Source of the DNA: Saccharum officinarum
Taxonomy: Eukaryota > Streptophyta > Magnoliopsida > Poales > Poaceae
Length of the DNA: 64,000 nt
Reading direction: 5' to 3'
Assembly: GCA_020631735.1 (NCBI GenBank)
Contig: CM036168.1
Location: forward strand, 102,196,036 to 102,260,035
Shown here one piece after another: positions 22,506 to 33,981 of the stretch (positions within the stretch are counted from its first letter, which is position 1; every line of letters begins with the position of its first letter). Position numbers and translations under genes: made by a program. Under the pieces are notes generated by a model. That model was given only the letters and a program-made list of their open reading frames with translations, searched no databases and was not told the DNA's origin.

Positions 22506-25500
22506 TGTAACACCCTAGGTGTTAAGCATACATTCACATCCTAAATCATGATCATTAGCATTTCATGCATGTTCATCATCACATGCACTATAAGTTGGAA
22601 TTAATTAAATTGTGAAAAACATATGTTTGAACCCTAACTTATTGCAATTGCTAACTAAGAGTGGTAAAATTTGTTTGGCTATAACTCTAAATGACTTAGA
22701 ACTAATTAACATGATTTTTGGAGCAATTTTTGTATTCAAAATCTCCCCAAATTTTGCCTTTAAAAATATTCCAGAAAAATGAGTTTTTATTTAAAATTTG
22801 GACTTTAAATCACTAATTCAAAATCTATTTAGAATTTTGAAAAGTGCCCTAAATGAAAGTTGTAGAGAATTAAATTTTGAACGACTTTTGTTTTGGGGGC
22901 AACTTGTGAAAATGGTTTTTTTCATCTTCAAAAATTGAATTTGAATCAGTTTATAAAATCTGGAAATTTATTTTAAAAAAAGAGGGGCTCCTTACCTTAA
23001 CGGGCCGCGACCACCCTTTCGGCCCGCGAGCCGAAGCCAGCCCGGCCCCGCTCGCCCGCGCCCACCCCGCTCGCGCGCGCTCGCCTCGCCAGCGTGACCG
23101 GCCGCGTCAGAGCGCGCTCGCCGCGTGGTCGCCGCTCGCCGACAACGGCGTACGGGTGGCGTCCCGCGGGCCCCGCGGTCACTCGGTCGGCTTCAAGACG
23201 TCGCCCGCCAATGCCTGCTCCACTCCCCTGCCTTCACTCGTGCTCCATCCACCTCCTCTCCTCCTTCCGCGCCGCAGCAGGAGCTCCACCGCCGTCCGCC
23301 ACCGCCTGCCACCGCTCGCCGGCATCTCCAGCCGCCGGTGGGTCGCCTTCGCCTGCGCTTCGCACCTCCTGAACCCCGCTAAGGCGATTGCCTCACCTTC
23401 CGTCCCTCGCGGTGATAGGATTTCCTCCACCACCGCACGCCGTCCGCCCGAGCTCGCCGGCGACCACTGCTGCCACTGCCAGGGTGCTTTCCTGCCTCCA
23501 TTTCTTCCATCCTCGCCTCTGCCTTGCCGTAGGGGATCACCGAGAGCCGCTCGCCTCACCGGGAACCTCGCCACCGGCAAGAACGCCGGCGGCGGAGCTC
23601 CTCCCCTACTCTCAGGTCGCTGACCCGTGGGACCGCAGGGCCCAGCCGCAGTGGCGTGGCTCCTTCACCTCGACCGAGCTAGGCCAATGAGGCCATGGGC
23701 CGACGCCCTACCGGGCCGCATCCCCCTTCCCTTCGCTCGAGCCGCGCAGGCCAAGTGTGGCCGTGGGCTAGCTGATTCCCGCGGGCTGGCCTGTAGCAAT
23801 ATGAGGATTCGTTTTCAAATTTTTCTTTACTTTTTGAAAATAGAAATGGTTTAGAAAATGTTTGGATACTCAAATTTGCTCTAAATCTGTTGAAATAAAT
23901 TTTGCTAGGTTCCTTATCATCAGATCTACTTGGGAAAAATATTGCATATCAAGTTTAAGATACTTTTCTGTAGGGTTTTTATTTAATCACTGAAATTGAT
24001 GTTTTCTTGTTAAATATGTAATAAATCATAGAAAGGTCAGAAAAATATGGTTCCACTTGCAATAATTTTCTTTTGTGATGTACTTTCTAGAAAAAATATA
24101 TGCCATGCATGTTCTGTAGAAAATTTTTTATGTGCAATACAAGTGTTTAATATTGTTAATAATTGTTATTTTTGCTATAAAGAAAAATATGAATAAAACA
24201 TGCATGTAATAATTTTTCTCTAGTGATTGATTATTGTGTAGAATGTAGGAAAAATGCTAAATCTGTTGTTTGATACTTTTCATAGTATAAAGTATTTTTA
24301 TGCTCATTTTTAAGCCCTAGCTTGTTATTTTTGTGTAGACAGTTCTAGTAATCCAAATGTAATAAAATTTTTGTGGCATACTAGATTAGATGATAGTAGG
24401 CTGCTATAGTTTTCTCAGATTTTTCTATGCTACCAAAATAGGTGTTGATGTTCAAACCTAGTTGCAATTAGGGTTTAATTAACCTTGTTAATGCATGATT
24501 AGTTAATAAGATCTGCTTTGGTGCATCTTTGAAGCATTTAATAAGATGTGTTGACTTAGCATAGTAGTAGAAGAAGAAAATACAGTAGATTACATGTGCT
24601 TGTAGTATATGTTCTTAGATGATGTTGACTACCTTGTAGAAGAGTTGTATTCCTACTTTATGCAGTAAAGTAAATCTGTTCATCTACATTTCTTTCATCA
24701 TGATCATTACATGTCATCTCTGCAATGCACCTAGGCATGAGCACTTATACGTTCGCATCATACAGGATCACAGGAAGTAACTCCGGTAGCAGTTCACGAG
24801 GAGCCAGAAGAGCAGACCGAGGTGCAAGAGCAGGAGGTGCTCGAGGCTGACGAGGAGGTCGGTGAGGATCTTCCAGAGTGTCCAGACCACCGTCCGAGCT
24901 CTTTCGAGAGAGGCAAGCCTCGGAGCATTTTTCTCCCCCGGTTTGCAACTAATTTATTAATGTTTTACTTTAACTGATGCATTACGTTTAGGAATTATTT
25001 GCAACCGTTGTTGTATTACACCTTGTTTATCCTGTTCTACCATATCCTTGTTACCTTGGTATTCGCAGTCAAGAAATGCTTAGCTTGCTTAGACCGGTAG
25101 AAGTCGGGTGATTTCCTCTCACCTGCGAGTTATAGGTGGTTACCTGGATCTGCTTGAAAAAGTATGTCATCATAGAATAACTAAGTGTTAATGTGAAATT
25201 GAGACCGGACGGAAACTTGCAGGGTTTCGGACTGTAGTGTTTTCCGTCTGTGTCGATTAAGGACCGACTGTTGTTGGGCCTCGAGTCATGTTGAACGCAT
25301 GCCTTACATTTAGCTGGCCGAATAATGTACCTTTCGACCACGAAGCTGGGAGATTATTCGGGCCGAGTGGATTGCCCGCAACGCACTGTACCAGAGCAGT
25401 AGTGGCAGGATACGGGGGCGCGATGATAAGGCCAAAGAGCAGTCGGGCGGCCCCGGGTACATGTGGTTCCTGGCAAGCTCGAGACTTTACCTGAATGGTT

Positions 25501-26385
25501 GACTCGGTGACTAATACCTCACTTTAGCGGGTGAGTGAGGTTTGTGTGAGGAATAAATTACCAGCTGGTTAATAATCGATTCGAATCACCATCGTTCACT
25601 GGATAGTGAGCACTTGACTTGAGTTACTTCATCGTAGTAATTCTAATGGAACACTTGGACAGTTATATGGTATATGACATGATAAAAGTTGATTAATGAT
25701 CATTGGTTATCCTTACCTGTTTAATTACATGTTACTATAGTACAGGTGCAAATGTAGTTGACAGGTTAATAAAGATTTAACTTGATGCAAAGCTTTTGGA
25801 AAGATTCTTTAAATGCTAAAATTGCCTTTTTGCAATTGAGTCAGCTACCCCACCATAAAGCCTGTCATGATCCTTGGTGTCTTTTATTTTCGGTTCTGTC
25901 GGGTAAGTCTAGCTGAGTACTTTCTCGTACTTAGGGCTTTGTTCCCACTTGCTGCAGATGGACAGATATATTACGGCTACTGTATCAACTGTCTTTATCC
26001 TACGATGGGAGAAACTTAGGGCCATGGGCAATGGTCATTCACTACATCTCGTATGATGCTTTTGTTGGAAGATGATTCTGAGCTGTCACTTTATTTCGAA
26101 CTCTGTGTGAGAGTGTGTGGTTTGAACTAAATGCTTCCGCTACTTCTATTTGAAACTGGTTTGTAATAACTATGTTTAAACTCCGATGTATTTGCGACGC
26201 GAACTTTTATGTAACTTGTGATGGTGACCGCTGAACTTATTACGATCTTGGTTGGTGTGTAAGTTGGTTTGAAATCCGTCGTGATTTCACGGACTACCGG
26301 GTTATACGGGCTTAAGTTTGTTAAATCGTCTGCTCGGTGGATGATTTTCTTACTTAATCTCGTATAATTGGTCAGTTCTGTTACA
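22506..26385. mobile_element. 3.9-kb solo LTR nested in the SIRE relic
   Basis: Begins TGTAACACCCT and ends CTGTTACA (inverted ends TGTAACA/TGTTACA), with a perfect 5-bp TSD ATACC at 22501-22505 and 26386-26390. No gag or pol is recognisable inside; 22990-23770 is very GC-rich and produces spurious open frames. Length and TGTAACACC ends fit large LTRs of chromoviral Tekay/Del-type gypsy elements in grasses. Single-LTR state is inferred because no internal LTR boundary was seen. Confidence 0.75.
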
Positions 26386-26390
26386 ATACC

Positions 26391-27085
26391 ACTTGTAAAG
26401 CTACTCTCAACAATTCATCATTCAAGATCTATTTCTAGCATTCACCACACAAGCATGAATATCGAATTTAAATTTGCAATGCAACACATCATCATGTTAA
26501 TGCACATACAAATGTAACAAAGTGTTCATGAGCTTGCTCCCCTTACTTGTGTGCTCAATCTTAATTGATCCATTTCTAATGTCATATCTTTTGCTTTCTT
26601 TCTCCATTTCTATATCTTTATAACTTACTTCTTCCCTTTGTCAACAATCACCAAAAAGGTGCTAATTTTAGTGAGAATTAAGTCAATCAATATGAGGGAG
26701 TCCAAATTATGGTTCAATCTAGATCACTTGCCTAGAATATGTAATTCGGTTTGATCCAAGTACAAGCTTCTTCACACCTCATAAAGTATAAGGGTTATCT
26801 TGACCATGTTGAATTACACATCATGAGCTCATTTTCTAGATTCAACACTAGGTTTGCAAGCCCACAAATATGTCATATGCTACCACTAGATCAAACAAAC
26901 ATAGAAGCAATAGTGGTACCATATATACATCAAAATCATTTGATTTTCAAGAATGAGCCTATTTGTCATACAAATATGTCTATATGTTCTAAACATGTCC
27001 TTAGCAAAGTATGAATGATATGCCAAACAACTTTACCTTGCATTGTCGAATGAGAGGCATGTCATATAAGAATATGGGGTTGCAC
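26391..27085 (-). other. 3' untranslated part of the SIRE-type relic
   Basis: AT-rich sequence between the nested LTR and the pol stop. No convincing env-like ORF; it continues with 22179-22500 once the nested LTR is removed. Confidence 0.5.
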
Positions 27086-29497
27086 TCATTTCAAGTTGGA
27101 GAAGTCAAGTATGTTCAATTCATTCTTCAACTTGTAAAATCTTTTCTCATCAAGTGGCTTTGTGAATATGTCGGCTAATTGATCTTCGGTGCTAATGCCT
27201 TGTATACAAATATCACTCTTTTGTTGATGATCTCTTATGAAGTGATATCTTATGTTAATGTGCTTGGTTCTTGAATGTTAAACCAGATTTTGTGTCATCT
27301 TGATAGCACTTTCATTGTCACAAAACAATGACACATTCTTGAATTTGATTCCAAAGTCATTCAAGGTAGCTTTTATCCAAAGCAATTGTGCACAACAACT
27401 ACCGACGCTAATATATTTGGCCTCGGCGGTAGATAGTGCAACACTATTTTGTTTCTTTGATGACCATGAAACAAGAGACCTTCTAAACAATTGACAAGTA
27501 CTACTTGTGCTCATTCTATCAATCTTGCAACCACCATAGTCGGAGTCCGAATATCTAATCAACTCAAAATTAGACCCCTTTGTAAGCCATAATCCAACAT
27601 CATGAGTGCCCTTAAGGTATCTCAATATTCTCTTGGTTGCTTTCAAGTGACTTTCTCTAGGTGAAGCTTGATATCTTGCACACTTGCACACACTAAACAT
27701 CGCATCCGGCCTAGAAGCGGTGACATATAGCAAACTTCCAATCATAGACCGGTATTACTTTTGATCTACCATGTTGCCACTAGCATCAACACCTAATTGA
27801 TCATTTGTGCCCATTGGTGTACTCATTGGCTTAGCATCTCGCAATCCAAACTTCTTGATCATGTCCTTGATGTACTTCCCTTGACTTATAAAAGTGTTAT
27901 TCTTCATTTGCTTGATTTGAAGTCCAAGAAAGTAACTAAGCTCTCTAATCATAGACATCTCAAACTCATTTGCCATCATTTTCCAAACTCTTCACAAAAA
28001 TCTTGATTGGTTGATCCAAAAATGATATCATCCATATAGATTTGCAATACAAACAAGTCAGTGCCTATTTTCTTGGTGAAGAGAGTGGTGTCAACCTTTC
28101 CCATCTTGAACCCTTTAGAGAGAAGAAAGTCCCTCAATCTCTCATACCATGCTCTAGGTACTTGCTTCAAACCATACAATGCCTTCTTTAGCTTGAAAAC
28201 ATGGTCGGGCTTCTTGTCATCTTTAAAACCGGGAGGTTACTCAACGTAAACTTCTTCGTTGATGTAGCCATTGAGAAATACACTCTTGACATCCATTTGA
28301 TGGAGCTTGATGTTGTGTGCACAAGCATATGCTAATAAGATTCTAATTGCCTCCAATCTTGCAACCGGTGCATATGTCTCACCAAAGTCAAGACCTTCAA
28401 CTTGTGTGTAACGTTTTGCTACCAATCTTGCTTTGTTTCTCACAACTACACCATCTTGATCTTGCTTGTTTCTAAAGACCCACTTAGTACCAATTACATT
28501 GTAGTTCTTCGGCCTTTCAATAAGTTCCCAAATTTGATTTCTAGTGAAGTTGTTTAGCTCTTCATGTATGGCATTTACCCAATTGAAATCCTTTAATGCA
28601 TCTTCTATTTTCTTAGGTTCTTCAAGTGACATAAATGAGTAGTGCTCACAAAAAGATGCTATCCTTTATCTAGTTTGAACACCACTTTGAATTCCACCAA
28701 TGATTTGGTCCAATGGATGATCTCTTGCAATGCTAGTAGGTTGGAGTATTAGGAGTTGGTTGCTTCCACTAGCTTGACCTTGATCTTGCACTTCATTATG
28801 AGAACCACTAGAGCTTGCTTGATTTGTATCAATTTGCACGCTTTGGTTGATCATTTGAATGTCATCGTCATCATCAACTTGTCTTGGCCTAATATCACCA
28901 ATATCCATGTTCTTCATTGCTTTTGTCAATTGATCTCCTCTCACATCATCAAGATTTTGAGCTTCATTTTGAGATCCTTGGGTTTCATCAAACTCAACAT
29001 CATGAACTTCTTTCAAGGTGCCATTAGTGAGATTCCAAACTCTATATGCCTTGCTTGTGGTAGAATAACCAAGTAAGAACCCTTCATCACATTTCTTTTC
29101 AAACTTGCTCAATCTAGTGCCTTTCTTGAGAATATAGCATTTGCAACCAAACACTCTAAAGTATGCAATGTTGGGTTTTCTTCCATTCAATAGCTCATAT
29201 AATGTCTTCCCAAGCTTTCTATGGCAATAGAGACGGTTGCTACAATAGCATGCCGTGTTGATGGCTTCACTCCAAAATGAATGACTAACATTGTATTCAC
29301 TTAGCATTGATCTAGCCATATCAATTAAGGTTCTATTTTTTCTTTTAACTACACCATTGGATTGAGGAGTGTATGTTGGTGAGAATTGATGTCCAATACC
29401 AAGATCATCACATAAAATTTTCAATTCTTGTGTTCTTAAACTCACTACCATTGTCATTTCTAATCTTCTTGATGGTACTCTCAAACTCATTTTGCAG
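27086..29497 (-). pseudogene. Degraded pol of the SIRE-type copia
   Basis: Read from 29497 downward: integrase catalytic region (RNDNGSEF, then SPTYTPQSNGVV) and a long acidic linker (29500-28666). Then reverse transcriptase with [16 protein letters not shown] near 28390, MYGLKQVPRAWYERL near 28170 and a YMDD active site near 28040. RNase H follows with SDSDYGGC and STAEAKY, and a C-terminal tail ending in TGA at 27086-27088. Several frameshifts (near 29430, 28650, 28235 and 27980) and stops (near 27750 and 27277) break it. Confidence 0.9.
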
Positions 29498-30399
29498 TAC
29501 GTGCAGGTCACAACAAAACAGCGAACAGAGAGGTTCTAGTAAGCTTCCGACGCGACCGGACGCGTCTGGTCATCACTGACCGGACTCGCAGCAGTGTCCG
29601 GTCACTTTTGCACATGAAAAACACTGACCGGACGCGCTGACCGGACGCGCAGGTGCCGACCGGTCCAGTCACAGGCCACTTTTCGGTAAAACGGCGATAA
29701 CTCTTAACTCCGAACTCTGATTTTGATAATCTTGGACATTTTGGAAAGCTTACTCAGAGGGCTACATAACCCATATGGAAAATTTATCCAAGTAATAATG
29801 GATCAAAGCAGTATTCCACTCCAAGAGTCATCCTAGTGTCCGAAGAACACCAAAAAACCTTTCTCCCTTCACCAAGTTGATCAAAATCAACTCTAACACC
29901 TTCTCCTTTGCAAATGTGCCAACACCACCAAGTGTACACCACTATGTGCATATGTGTTAGCATTTCAGAAACATTTTCAAAGGATTATGTTAGCTCTCAA
30001 CTAGATCCTAATGCATATGCTCAAGACATTGATCTAGTGGCACTTGATTCTCGAGCTAACCGTGATTGTCCCTCTTGATAGTCGGCTATGTATCCTAAAC
30101 CCGGTCAATCACTTCTCTACTCATCTTAGACCGGCAAAAGGAAAATCCTATGGTTATACCTTTGCCTTGCGCTCTTAGATCTTTCTCCTCCACTTGATCA
30201 TCATGTCCATCATTTTATGTGCATTCCTTCATGATCTTGCTTATCATTTCATGCACCAAATCATGTGGTCTTGTGGGCATCTCTCCATGCCATTTCCAAC
30301 TCCATCACATGTTGCTTATGCCTAACTTAATCACACTTGATCACATAACATTAGCAACTTTGGTGTCACTCAATTCCCAAAACCAAACTTGGGCTTTCA
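29498..30399 (-). repeat. Truncated 5' LTR of the SIRE-type copia
   Basis: About 900 bp homologous to 21250-22163 of the other LTR, ending at TGAAAGCCC on the minus strand. The rest of the LTR has been deleted and the remainder is fused directly to integrase sequence at about 29498. Confidence 0.85.
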
Positions 30400-30521
30400 T
30401 CGGTGGTACCCAGGATCGGTGGGGACTCCGATTAGCGAGCAGGCCCCAAGCATCGAGGAATATTCTCGAATATGTAGTAGGTGAAGGGGCATTTTTGTTT
30501 TGCAAAAAGCCTACGGGCATG

Positions 30522-30529
30522 TATAAATA
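30522..30529 (+). promoter_or_regulatory. TATA box of the solo gypsy-type LTR
   Basis: TATAAATA in the context CATGTATAAATAGCCCCC, about 150 bp before the LTR end; a typical LTR promoter arrangement. Confidence 0.65.
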
Positions 30530-30983
30530 GCCCCCATGAGGGGAATGTAAAGAAGAGAACACGAGTTGAATGAAATCCACCATCTTGTTTCGCTTGTGTT
30601 CATCTTTCCGTCTTCTCCCATCTCAAGAGTTCGCTTGTGCGGCAACCCGGTGTTCGTTGGTTTGGGCCTCGAACAACACAATGCATGAGTTTTCTTTTCT
30701 TTTCTACTTGAAGCACGTTTCTTACCACATAGACCACCCTCAAATGTATCTGTATCAAACCATGTAGATATAGTCATATAATAAATATTGGTTGTTATAC
30801 AATGTGGCCAAATTTAAGATATATTGTATGTTTGCATTATTTCCTACTGAAGATAGTCATCTCTTTATCTTTATTTTTTTCCTACCATGTATTCATCTGA
30901 TGAATATTGGTCTTATTATGACTCCAGCAAGTTTTCAATTACACTGTTATACATACTTTTCAAATTTGCATTTCTAGAATAAT

Positions 30984-31023
30984 ATCTTAAAAATTCCGCA
31001 GCAATGCACGGGGTAGCACCTAG
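30984..31023 (+). mobile_element. Possible Helitron 3' terminus
   Basis: CCGCAGCAATGCACGGGG, then TAGCAC and CTAG followed by T. This resembles a grass Helitron 3' hairpin and CTRR end. No 5' end was identified. Confidence 0.45.
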
Positions 31024-31212
31024 TTTATATAATTGATTTGACTAGCAAGCATATGTGTAAGGAAGAAGAATAAGGAAGATATATGATTCCCATGTGTATT
31101 GTCTATGAATTACATCATAAAAAGGCAATGTGATAAAGCATTGATCGATATAAGGAAATTCTAAAATAGAGAGTTTTTGAAATCGTGACTTTACTTTTAA
31201 AACAACAAATAA

Positions 31213-31386
31213 GGGCATGTTTGGATGGACTAGAACAAACAACCAGTTCTATTAGCTCTTATAAGTGGACTAGTGAAGTAACAACTAGTTCATGACTAGT
31301 GGACTAACAATTAGTCTGCCTGTTTGGATGTTTAGGGACTTAAAATTAGTCAACTAATTGTTAGTTCTATGAATCCAAACATGGCC
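31213..31386. mobile_element. Tourist-like MITE, 174 bp
   Basis: TIRs GGGCATGTTTGGATG and ATCCAAACATGGCC, with a TAA target duplication at 31210-31212 and 31387-31389: the signature of PIF/Harbinger-derived Tourist MITEs. Confidence 0.85.
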
Positions 31387-33981
31387 TAAAAATATAAGGC
31401 AATAAATAAACAGCAGTCGGGTTAATAAAACTGAAAAAACTGAATCAAAAAAGAAATTTTGTGGAAGCTCCAATGCAGGATTCAAACATAGCCATTAAGC
31501 ATTGAAATAGGAGATAGATACCTTTTTTCTTTATTTATAATTGTGGCCACAGGGATTTGAAAAGTGGTGTTGGAGTCACGTGCACACAACTAAACTGCCA
31601 TGACAAAAGGTAAGATTTTTTTTGAGCATGACAGAAGGTAAGATTATGCAATGTTTGTGTTACTATACTATCTCAGTATCAAGGAGCAGTGCACCAAAAC
31701 GATTTTTGGAACCATGGAGGATCTAATGGGCTAAACAATGGATTGAACCGCATCTTCTTTGTATATATGGCTGTCCAATGACTGGGCCTTGTAGACTAGA
31801 GCCCAGGGTGTCCAGGGCCTAGGTCTGCCAGTGTTATCAAGTTTGTAAGTCTGCAAGTAAAAAAAAAGAACAAGTAGTCCTATATTGGAGCTCCATATGT
31901 ATAAAAGGAAACTAACGAAGGCACAACAGAACAAACGAAGAATAGACAACAGAGATTCAGGGAATCCGCGTCATCTGTCACGGTCTCGCCTAGTACACGC
32001 CCACACCCAATCAAAGAAAAGTAAGCCCGCATCATGATTCCCAGGGAATCTTGCCATTCCACCCTAGCGTACAATAGTGTCTATCGTCAGCTATCACCAT
32101 GAACAGCGCCGCGAAAAAGAAAGTCTAGCGGGGTAGATTTGGTTCGCATGGGCGCGGCCGGCAGCCAGGCCGCTCCGGGTCTAATCGGTAATCGCCTTCC
32201 CCAATTAGGTTTCGCGTCCATGCGATCACGCGCCTACCGTGAAGCAGGCCCGTAGGCCGCCGGCCGTTACCGTTCGTTGCTCGTGCTCTCTCTGGGCGAA
32301 CGTGCGATCGTGCAATCAAACTGCAGTTTGCACGCCTCGGGTACGACGCCCACCACTCGCGGTTGGTGAAATGTGGCGCACGCGGCATGGGTACACACTA
32401 CACACCCCCACTACCACCGGATGTTTCGGGCCGGCTACGCGCGTACAGCCAACGTGGGGAAGAGCAGAGGTCGCTATAGGTTGTTGTACCAATCGATCGG
32501 ATCACATGCATATAGGCTGAAAGGACAGGACAGAGCTTCTGCGCCAAGTGACCCTCGTGGCAATTGGCTGCAGATCGTGATGAACGCTTTTGCATGCGTC
32601 AAGATCATCGGTGTACCAGCGGTCAGAGGGGATGATGGTGCCCGCAACTGGGACGGAACCGTACGGCTGGCCAGCTGGAGTGGATGGCTCGCCTCACATG
32701 CACATGCACGCGTACGTCGTGGCGAGTCACATGCATCTGACTGTTTTACGCATGGCCGCACGCACATACGACTGATGCAGTTTTCGGAATGGGTTCTGGA
32801 TCGCGGTTGATCGGTCTCGGATCTTATCGGCCCAGGGGACGACAACGCTAGTTATGTAACCTACAAGTTCTGCGTGCGCCGATCGCTGATTGATGGTGCT
32901 TGCTGCAGCTACTCGCGGAAAGACCCACAATATCCTCTTGGAGAATAACTGGTCTAGGAGCACTGTGCATCACACCATTTCCATCGTCACAAGATTCTTT
33001 TGTTGTTGACACTTCTTGCTGGAGGAGCGGAACATGATTCGATCGTTCTTATCCTGATAATGATTCGAGGTGTCATCAGCATATATGGAAAAGTATGTAC
33101 CGTCTGGTTTCAGCTTGTAGATCACACAGCCATCACACTTCACTACACCCTACAAAGAACAGCATGTTAGATCGAGACTAGTTAGGTCCGTGGCAACATG
33201 GTGGGGATACATGTGTACACTAGCGTATGGACCGGTTGGTTTAATCTCTTGTCTTGGAATAATGGACGTGCTACTTTGATGTGCACACCCTCGGCTCTAA
33301 ATTGTGAGTTATTATAATATTTTCAGAAAACATCGTTTTGCTGAAATTTAGCTTATGTATAGTGTGAGAAAAACATTGTTCGTTCTGAAGTAGTGCTGTA
33401 GGACAGGGCGATAGTTTTTACAACACATTTAGATATATACTACGTCTAGATACATAGTAGAAACTATTAGCCACAATGATTTATAATTTGGAATGGACGA
33501 ATGAGTAGCTAAGAGGAAGGCCGAAGTTTTAATTTCTCATGCAAAAAAATTATATTTGATACTTAATACTACAGAGAAACACGCATGATACATGCTTACC
33601 TAATTGCAGCATAGCTGCCAAAGCCTTTTATTCAACAGATGAGAAGAAAGGAAATGGAGAAAACATGAGGAGTTTGGAGCATCTCCAAGAGAGAAATAAA
33701 AATTTAGAAAGCAATCTAAAAATCAGAGTCCAGTAGACTCTAAACCATTTTCCATCTCTTCCGCACTCCAAAACCACTCTTCTCACTTTTCCACTAGTGG
33801 AGAGGCTACACGTACCACTCTCTAAATTCAATATACTATACAGTAGTTTTCTTATGTTTTTTCACACAAGAAAAACTATATATGATAAGCCTTTGGGGTA
33901 TATCAGAGAGGCTCTTGACATTGCTTTTATAAGAGAGGGCTCGAGGGAGTTGTTAGGTGCTCTATATCACCAACTTTTTTT
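31387..33981. other. Intergenic region
   Basis: No confident gene. 32100-32900 is moderately GC-rich with overlapping open frames on both strands that look like composition effects. One exon-like piece is listed separately (32970-33149). 33680-33960 is repeat-like and AT-rich. Confidence 0.4.
32970..33149 (-). other. Exon-like open segment, unidentified
   Basis: A 60-codon minus-strand frame follows a splice-acceptor-like TTTGTAG and ends in TGA. It reads like protein (KCDGCVIYKLKPDGTYFSIY, then a polar tail). No partner exon was found upstream. It could be a last exon, a captured gene fragment or chance. Confidence 0.25.

Larger units (their letters stand above)
20293..30399 (-). mobile_element. 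SIRE/Maximus-type copia relic, internally deleted
   Basis: Minus-strand LTR retrotransposon. The 3' LTR is 20293-22163 and the 5' LTR remnant is 29498-30399. Flanks CCGGT (20288-20292) and TCGGT (30400-30404) form a 5-bp TSD with one mismatch. Between the LTRs lie a polypurine tract, an AT-rich 3' region, a degraded pol and a nested 3.9-kb solo LTR (22506-26385). The distal part of the 5' LTR, primer site, gag, protease and N-terminal integrase are missing. Pol resembles the SIRE/Maximus (Opie/Ji-like) lineage. Inactive. Confidence 0.9.
19757..30678 (+). mobile_element. Solo gypsy-type LTR split by a nested copia
   Basis: Starts TGTTGGGGGC at 19757 and ends CGAACAACA at 30678. Flanks are CCATG (19752-19756) and CAATG (30679-30683), a 5-bp TSD with one mismatch. 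After removal of the inserted copia (20293-30399) the LTR is about 815 bp. Its right part has TATAAATA at 30522-30529 and a downstream transcribed-type region, so orientation is plus. No internal region or second LTR is present, consistent with LTR-LTR recombination. The gypsy assignment rests on general LTR character and is uncertain. Confidence 0.75.

Noticed and set aside
22997..23690. Several 80-155-codon open frames on both strands
   Set aside because: Lie in the GC-rich part of the 3.9-kb solo LTR. Low-complexity Arg/Pro/Ala composition, no recognisable domain.
32373..32845. Overlapping 120-145-codon frames on both strands
   Set aside because: No domain, no splice context, and the opposite strand is equally open. 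Composition effect more likely.
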